DNA from: Chondrilla cf. caribensis
Lineage: Eukaryota > Porifera > Demospongiae > Chondrillida > Chondrillidae
Direction: 5' to 3'
DNA: 64,000 nt
NCBI GenBank assembly: GCA_964020155.1
Contig: OZ026552.1
Coordinates: 2,803,416-2,867,415 of the forward strand
Each line of letters begins with the position of its first letter. Positions within the stretch are counted from its first letter, which is position 1. A program made the position numbers and the translations under genes. Under the pieces are notes generated by a model. The model made no database searches. It was not told the DNA's origin and was given only the letters and a program-made list of their open reading frames with translations. Shown piece by piece: positions 57,422-64,000 of this stretch.

Positions 57422-60400
57422 GTGAGTTACTATGAAGACTATAATATTAATAAACGCAAGCCAGTAAGTGTGTACGTATGAAGATGTCAAAATGATCCAA
57501 GATGTGGCTCAGGGCAAATAGAGGCAGGTGTTCCCTTCTGACTGAGGACCTTGCTGGGAGGGTTGTTCTTCCAGTTGGGTGACTATCAGGGACTATCAGT
57601 ACCAGCTTAGCTGAGGGTGGCAAGTATGTTAATTGCCCATCAACCCAAGATCTTGTTAGTTGTTTCAAGGATGTCTCTTCCATCATTCCCACTCATTCCA
57701 TCCTCTCCTGGTAATGTACACACTATACAGTACCAATGTACAGTATTGTTGTATGTCATATGATGTGACCAAGACTATCATAATTCCTACTTGAATAGTT
57801 GGTCTACACTCTGTGTGTGCATGCATATGTGTTGTGAGGAACCTCATTTCTATTCTACATAATGTATGTACATAAGTATATTGGTCTATGATGTGTAGTT
57901 GTGTTCCAGTATTTCCTTACTATTAGTTCATTGTTGTTATTTGTGTTATTCCATTTCTGTTTGCATTGCAATGGTTTATGATGTGTCTCCTATCTTATTT
58001 GCAGCGAAGGAAGTGTGGATAAGATGTGAGTTTCCCATAACTCACACTGTACATAGGTGTACAGGTTATGTATTTGTTTGTGTATGTAGGTGTGTACGTA
58101 CAAGTGCGCATGTGACCAAACCACCACTCACACAGTCAATGACTCCATTCTTCCTAATTTACATCCTATACTCAGTACTAATGTACCTTTACTCTCTGAA
58201 CTATTTATATTCACCATGTGTATGCATGTGTATTATGCACACTGATAATATTATGTTTGTACATATTTGTGTACATGTGTGTGTTAATCAACAGTATATC
58301 TCCCAATACCCTACACACAGTATGTACGTAGTATTTTATAATGTTATTTATATCCCAACTTTTGTACATCAGTGTAATGTAACCATAGGCCACACCCAAA
58401 ATGATTTCCTCTAGTGGATAAGAAATGTTAACACGTGTCCCTTCAAGATCTCATAGTAAACAGTCAGTCTGGACATTCCAATGTACGACTGTGTGTAATG
58501 TATGATTGAGGAGCAATGTATTATAATTGTGTCTGTTTCCCGAGAGTACCTAACCTGAACCTACGTATGGCTCATTCCCACTCAGCACTCAAATTGTAAT
58601 TGAGTAGCGATGTATTATAATTGTGTCTGTTTCTACCTAACACGAACCTATGTCTCATCCACCTCTCCCACTCATTCCATCCTCTCCTGGTAATGTACAC
58701 ACTGTACAGTACCAATGTACAGTATTGTTGTATGTCATATGATGTGACCAAGACTATCATAATTCCTACTTGAATAGTTGGTCTACACTCTGTGTGTGCA
58801 TGCATGTGTGTTGTGTTCCAGTAGTTCTTTACTTTTAGTTCATTGTTGTTATTGTTGAATATAATCTATTTCTGTTTGCATTGCAATGTTTTATGGTGTT
58901 CTCCTATCTCATTTGCAGTGGAGGAATTGAAGAGAGAATGTAAGTTTCCCACAACTCACACTGTACATAGGTGTACAGGTTGTTTATTTGTTTGTGTATG
59001 TCTCATTCCCACTCAACACTCAAATTCTAATTGAGTAGCGATGTATTATAATTGTGTCTGTTTCTACCTAACACGAACCTATGTCTCATCCACCACTCCC
59101 ACTCATTCCATCCTCTCCTGGTAATGTACACACTGTACAGTACCAATGTACAGTATTGTTGTATGTCATATGATGTGACCAAGACTATCATAATTCCTAC
59201 TTGAATAGTTGGTCTACACTCTGTGTGTGCATGCATGTGTGTTGTGTGTAAACTCATTTCTATTCTACATAATGTATGTACATCAGTATATTAGTCTATG
59301 ATGTGTAGTTGTGTTCCAGTATTTACTTACTATTAGTTCACTGTTGTTTGCATTGCAATGTTTTATGATGTGTCTCCTATCTTATTTGCAGTGGAGGAAA
59401 AGTTGAGAAGATGTAAGTTTCCCACAACTCACACTGTACATAGGTGTACAGGTTATGTATTTGTTTGTGTATGTAGGTGTGTACGTACAAGTGTGCATGT
59501 GACCAAACCACCACTCACACAGTCAATGACTCCATTCTTCCTAATTTACGTACTATACTCAGTACTAATGTACCTTTACTCTCTGAACTCTTTATATACA
59601 CCATGTGTATGCATGTGTATATATGCACACTGATATGTTTGTACATAATTCCTACTTGAACAGTTGGTGTACACTCTGTGTGTGCATGCATGTGTGTTGT
59701 GTGTAAACTCATTTCTATTCTACATAATGTATGTACATCGGTATATTGGTCTATGATGTGTAGTTGTGTTCCAGTATTTCCTTACTATTAGTTCATTGTT
59801 GTTATTGTTAAATTTAATCTATTTCTGTTTACATTGCAATGTTTTATGATGTATCTCCTATCTTATCTGCAGTGAAGGAAAAGTTCAGAGAAAGTGAGTT
59901 CCCCACAACTCACACTATACATACGTAGATGTGCAGGTTATGTATTTGTTTGTGTATGTAGGTGTGTACGTACAAGTGTGCATGTGACCAAACCACCACT
60001 CACACAGTCAATGACTCCATTCTTCCTAATACACGTACTATACTCAGTACTAATGTACCTTTACTCTCTGAACTCTTTATATACATCATGTGTATGCATG
60101 TGTATATATGCACACTGATATGTTTGTACATACTTGTGTACATGTGTGTGGTAATCTACAGTATATCTCCCAATACCCTACACACAGTATGTACATAGTA
60201 TTTTATAATGTCATTTATATCCCAACTTATGTACATCAGTATAATGTAACCCTAGACCACACCCAAAATAATTTCCTCTAGTGGATAAGATATGTTAACA
60301 CGTGTTCCTTCAAGATCTCATAGTAGACGGTCAGTCTGGACATTCCAATGTACGACTGTGTGTAATGTATGATTGAGGAGCAGTGTATTATAATTGTGTC

Positions 60401-63400
60401 TGTTTCCAGAGAGTACCTAACCTGAACCTACGTATGGCTCATTCCCACTCAGCACTCAAATTCTAATTGAGTAGCGATGTATTATAATTGTGTCTGTTTC
60501 TACCTAACACGAACCTATGTCTCATCCACCACTCCCACTCATTCCATCCTCTCCTGGTAATGTACACACTGTACAGTACCAATGTACAGTATTGTTGTAT
60601 GTCATATGATGTGACCAAGACTATCATAATTCCTACTTGAATAGTTGGTCTACACTCTGTGTGTGCATGCATGTGTAATTTCGGGACTAGGTATAATCTA
60701 CAATACTGTTGTATAGTGTGATAGGACCCCACCCATCAGACACCACATTGTTGATTTGTAGTTCTCGCTGTGTGTATAGTCTTTAGATGTATGTTTAAAT
60801 TAATATGCTTCATTTATATTGTTTAATATATTTTTGTTTTGCAGAAGAAAGAAATCATAGGAAATGTGAGGCATCTCTACAACCACCATTACTTACCGTA
60901 CATACTTACACTTTTACTAAAGCTATGAATATTAACATCTCTTGTCAATGAGTAATTTCATGTCTGTATCAGTACAAACGTGTTGATGGTAAACATGCAA
61001 TTTCAAGGTGTATATTTTATCAGTCATTGTCACTGACAATCAATGGTTATCCAAATACCATCATCATCTTTCAGTGCTGCAGTTGAGGCCCACCGTATAC
61101 TTGATCAGTAAAGTAGACTGGCCATTGTGTATCGGTCAATGTTATATTGGTCAAGAAATATGGAATATAGGAAAGTCCCTGGGAATATCATCCAAGGTCT
61201 TGGAGAAGGTACAAAGAAGTGCAGTTGGCGATTATATGGCTGAAGATCTCATCAAATCTATGCTAACGAAATGGCTGAACCACAAAAAAGGTACCGGAAA
61301 TAAGAAGCGTACCTGGGGTACCATTTGTACTGCCATTGCAAATGAGTGTTCACAGTCTCAAGCCTACTTAATCTTGGAGCAAGGTATGTAAAGGTATAAT
61401 ATTATATGTTCTTATAATTGCTTGACTGTGTATTATTAATTTATCCATTGTATTTTTTGCAAAGATCATCAGTGACTTAGCCAGACTTGAAAACTGCCAT
61501 ACCCGTCAATTTTTTTTGTTAATGTACTATCAGTATTCAATGTATTACTTCTGAATCACAAACTATATCCATGTTGTTAGCAGACATGCATATTCAATAA
61601 GTCACAATAGCATCCGTTACCATAGAAACAGTACTATTATACAGCAATTTTATATTGTATAAAGCGCTAGCAACAGTATAAAGCGTTAGCAACGGATGCT
61701 ATAATGGTTAAGACATGGACACTCGGGCATTATGACATATAAAATACACTCGCCCTCGGGACTCGGTATTTATATGTCATAATGCCCTTGTGCCCATGTC
61801 TTAACCACTAAATATGGACTTCCTGTAATCCATTGTCCTCACTCACCTTTTAAGAGTAACATATTGATTGTTTTGTTTTGACTGCAGTGATTGACATAGA
61901 GGGAATGTGTGCACAAAGTGAGTTATCTCATTTTTTGAAGTGTTTTTGTTGTGTTTTATAATGAATGCACATACATATAATTATGTATTTATGATATTGC
62001 TTGTACTTTGGTTGTATATATTATATGTGGTTTGTTTCTATGTATATTATATAGTACTCTCCAAGAAACCTACTCTACAAGAGATAGAAGAATTGGTCCT
62101 GCATTATCTGGGTGAGGATTGGGGCCGCGTGGGGCAGCTGCTGGGGATGTCTCCTGAGGTTATGAAGGAGATTGGCAGTAAGTTTGGTAGTGTTCCCACC
62201 CAATGCTCTGAAGCCATGTTCTCCAAATGGCTGAACCATGAAGAAGGTACAGGACACAAGGAGCGTACATGGGGGACTGTACTGACAGCTCTGGAGGATG
62301 CTGGGAGGGGAGATTTGGCCACTGCTGTACTGGATAAGCTCATGGTGAAACACAGGGAAGGTTTGTGCATAAACACAACACTCATGCTTTTTAACATTGT
62401 TGCATTGTTGACACATGGGTGCGCACTGAAAGTCCTACTAAACCGGATGCATGGTTCTACTACAATAGACACTGTATGTCTCTTATTTGTGAGAGGAAAT
62501 TTTAAAATTCTCCCAGCCATTGCAACCAAGCTGACAGTTAGTGATGTTACATGTTAAATCATTTCTGATTTCTTATCCTGATCAGCAATTTCATACTCCA
62601 ATAAACATTTTGTGGTTTAAATTTTGCAATGTGTTTCAATATTTTCGCTTATAATGATGTCACAAACAAACTTTCATGAATCTGGCCAAATTGTAAAAAA
62701 CGGGAAATTTAAACCTCACAAAATTTTTCCACTATAGTATGGTATACACAAACAAGATACTATCTTTGTACATTATACAGAAGAAGCTTTGAAGAAGGCA
62801 CCAAACATCAAGGAGGTTGCAGTCCTTGTCATCCCTCATGTGGATTGCATGTGGTTTGCTATCGGCCGACTCCTAGGGATCTTGAAGGCCGTCCTCATCG
62901 CTATTGAGAGTGAAGCTCGGAAGGTCTTGTTGAAGCAGACCTTCCAGTTGTGGTTGGATGTCAGGGAAGGTACTGGAGATGAGGAGCGCTCCTGGCTTGT
63001 CATCTTGAGGGTTCTCGTTGACATTGGTCGATCTGACATCATCTTTGAGATTCAGGAACACTTTGATCTCAAAACCAAAGACATTGCTCGAGGTAAGAAT
63101 ATTCCTTGTATTGAATGTGTATGCATTTACACTAGTGTGCACGTGCACGTGTGTGTGTTTGTGTGTATGTGTGTATACATTCATTTGTTTGCTGATCACA
63201 TTATCTTTTTATAATTTTCTCTTTATTGTATTTTGTATCAAATGAACGATCATTGTGTAAAGTTTATTGTACATAAATGCTCGTTAAAATAGTGCGATTC
63301 TATAGATTGATGACAATGTATTTTCTGTGATAGCTTCTTGTATACAGATGTATGTTCAATTTTCTCTTTTTATTCACTCACAGTTCTATCCCTGTTGCGT

Positions 63401-63709
63401 AATGACACCCAGTCTTCCTCAGACGATATTATATCTCCTACTTCATCTGATCCTGCCCCCACTACCTCTACACCTGCCCCCACTACCTCCACACCTGCCC
63501 CCTCTACCTCCACACCTGCCCTCACTACATCTCAAGGTACGTACCTTCATTAATGATACTGTCCACACCTTCAGTTCTTCACTGTTTGTCACTCACTTCA
63601 GATTTTGCTGACACAGCATCTTTGGTAAGTCCCCCCCTCACCAACAATGTTGGACAAGTCTCACTACATGATTGTATTGAGGTTAATGGAGAAGTGGAGG
63701 AAGATAAAG

Positions 63710-63773
<64 letters not shown>

Positions 63774-64000
63774 ATGTGACTGTGTTAGTGTTTATGAGTT
63801 GCATACATTAGTGTGTATGTACAGACACACACTCGTGTGTATGTACATATGCACATACATATCTGTTCATACACCCAGGTAGATATCAGTGATTCACCCC
63901 TTTTATTGGTATCTTTGTTCCTCTCAATATACCGTACATTTCATTCATCACATTTCTTACAGTCAGTTTAGTATGTATTGACCACTATGGGCTGTAAAAA
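57378..64000 (+). CDS. Gene B3: micro-exons and three Death domains, 3' end outside window (partial gene span)
   Basis: Model: 57382-57421, 58005, 58919, 59392, 59873, 60845, 61075-61383, 61888-61917, 62055-62360, 62781-63092, 63384-63536, 63602/63617-63709. All phase 1. Whether it ends in a caspase (as B1) or DD4 (as B2) cannot be seen. Confidence 0.55.
58005..58025 (+). CDS. B3 micro-exon n1 (21 nt)
   Basis: Acceptor CTTATTTGCAG, donor GTGAGT; phase 1-1; encodes KEVWIR. Confidence 0.55.
58919..58939 (+). CDS. B3 micro-exon n2 (21 nt)
   Basis: Acceptor CTCATTTGCAG, donor GTAAGT; phase 1-1; encodes EELKRE. Confidence 0.55.
59392..59412 (+). CDS. B3 micro-exon n3 (21 nt)
   Basis: Acceptor CTTATTTGCAG, donor GTAAGT; phase 1-1; encodes EEKLRR. 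Confidence 0.55.
59873..59893 (+). CDS. B3 micro-exon n4 (21 nt)
   Basis: Acceptor CTTATCTGCAG, donor GTGAGT; phase 1-1; encodes KEKFRE. It is the only B3 micro-exon that ends in a. Confidence 0.55.
60845..60865 (+). CDS. B3 micro-exon n5 (21 nt)
   Basis: Acceptor TTTGTTTTGCAG, donor GTGAGG; phase 1-1; encodes ERNHRK. Starts with aa, so only an exon ending in a, c or g can precede it without making a stop. Confidence 0.5.
61075..61383 (+). CDS. B3 Death-domain exon (type DD1)
   Basis: 309 nt, phase 1-1, acceptor ATCTTTCAG, donor [42 protein letters not shown]. Clear paralogue of 46028-46309. Confidence 0.82.
61600..61810. repeat. Hairpin-forming repeat
   Basis: GTTAAGACATGGACAC and GCATTATGACATATAAA are mirrored by TTTATATGTCATAATGC and CCCATGTCTTAAC. 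The adjacent TAGCATCCGTTACCATAG block also occurs at 56.17 kb. Confidence 0.75.
61888..61917 (+). CDS. B3 micro-exon n6 (30 nt) between DD1 and DD2
   Basis: Acceptor TTTTGACTGCAG, donor GTGAGT; phase 1-1; encodes IDIEGMCAQ. Confidence 0.5.
62055..62360 (+). CDS. B3 Death-domain exon (type DD2)
   Basis: 306 nt, phase 1-1, acceptor TTATATAG, donor [25 protein letters not shown] and [17 protein letters not shown]. Confidence 0.87.
62781..63092 (+). CDS. B3 Death-domain exon (type DD3)
   Basis: 312 nt, phase 1-1, acceptor CATTATACAG, donor GTAAGA. APNIKEVAVLVIPHVDCMWF, LWLDVREGTGDEERSW. Four codons shorter than the B1 paralogue. Confidence 0.87.
63384..63536 (+). CDS. B3 Ser/Thr/Pro linker exon with expanded repeat
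   Basis: 153 nt, phase 1-1. LSLLRNDTQSSSDD then four 21-nt (7-residue) TSTPAPT-type repeats; B1 and B2 have about two. Donor GTACGT. Confidence 0.75.
63602..63709 (+). CDS. B3 acidic linker exon
   Basis: Two acceptors keep phase 1: CACTTCAG (exon 63602, used in B2) and GACACAG (exon 63617, used in B1). Encodes SLVSPPLTNNVGQVSLHD then CIEVNGEVEEDK. Donor GTGAGT. Confidence 0.7.
63714..63773. repeat. (TG)n microsatellite at the linker donor
   Basis: A TG run that starts within the donor region, as in B1 and B2. The rest of the window is intron. Confidence 0.95.

Noticed and set aside
25757..60118. Recurring plus-strand ORFs of about 91 codons running through the micro-exons
   Set aside because: They read through the acceptor and donor of each micro-exon; the coding part I accept is only the ~21 nt between the splice sites.
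25473..60732. Recurring minus-strand ORF of about 76 codons (25.5, 33.4, 35.7, 40.4, 58.6, 59.0, 60.5 kb)
   Set aside because: It comes from the duplicated intron of the micro-exon units. No start context, splice support or domain; conservation is explained by recent duplication. A short-peptide gene is not excluded but not supported.
24575..60865. CRISPR-like array (short repeats at intervals)
   Set aside because: Units are 0.5-2 kb, flanked by eukaryotic splice sites, with no uniform spacers.

Overview
This looks like nuclear DNA of an early-branching animal, most likely a sponge (a low-confidence inference from gene content: death-fold, caspase, Ig/FN3 receptor exons and an Ngaro-type retrotransposon). 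It is AT-rich, has small exons, GT-AG introns, (TG)n microsatellites and many DNA transposons, and shows no prokaryotic features. I could not run searches; exon models come from reading splice sites, frames and paralogue comparison inside the window.

Layout. Two gene types alternate head-to-tail on the + strand in a tandem duplication. Type B genes encode cytosolic death-fold proteins. B1 (about 2.1-16.5 kb) has a start exon, one short exon, two Death-domain exons, five linker exons, a caspase-like protease exon and a C-terminal CARD-like exon. B2 (23.2-51.2 kb) has a start exon, 15 micro-exons, four Death-like exons and two linkers. B3 (57.4 kb to beyond the window end) has a start exon, six micro-exons, three Death domains and two linkers. 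Type R genes encode Ig-FN3-FN3-transmembrane surface proteins: R1 (17.8-20.0 kb, possibly damaged) and R2 (52.0-55.9 kb, with two tandem signal-peptide exons). A promoter-like block precedes each B gene (about 40-340, 22.6-22.9 kb, 56.5-56.8 kb).

Every internal coding exon I could model, in both families, is a multiple of 3 long and is entered and left in phase 1. Exons could therefore be skipped, duplicated or shuffled with little frame damage. The most unusual part is the B2/B3 micro-exon array: mostly 21-nt exons, each encoding one 7-residue Glu/Arg-rich module whose junction codon is usually hydrophobic, embedded in repeatedly duplicated units of about 0.5-2 kb.

Mobile DNA: a complete-looking Ngaro-type tyrosine-recombinase retrotransposon (8240-14108) with split direct repeats A1-ORFs-B1-A2-B2, ending 145 bp before the caspase exon; a broken minus-strand Ty3/gypsy pol (30.85-32.63 kb); hAT remnants (26.57-27.63, 41.23-41.99 kb) and a non-autonomous hAT with an 8-bp target duplication (39379-40213); Tc1/mariner-like elements (29.46-30.48, 37.30-37.67, 47.42-48.01 kb); a foldback element with arms of about 500 bp (20.8-22.6 kb); and several small inverted-repeat elements, some with an empty paralogous site inside this window.

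Working hypothesis: a rapidly diversifying innate immune or cell-death locus that pairs surface Ig/FN3 receptors with cytosolic death-fold adaptors and a Death-caspase-CARD effector. Because all phases match, receptor and adaptor exons could also be spliced together; that is inference and needs transcripts.
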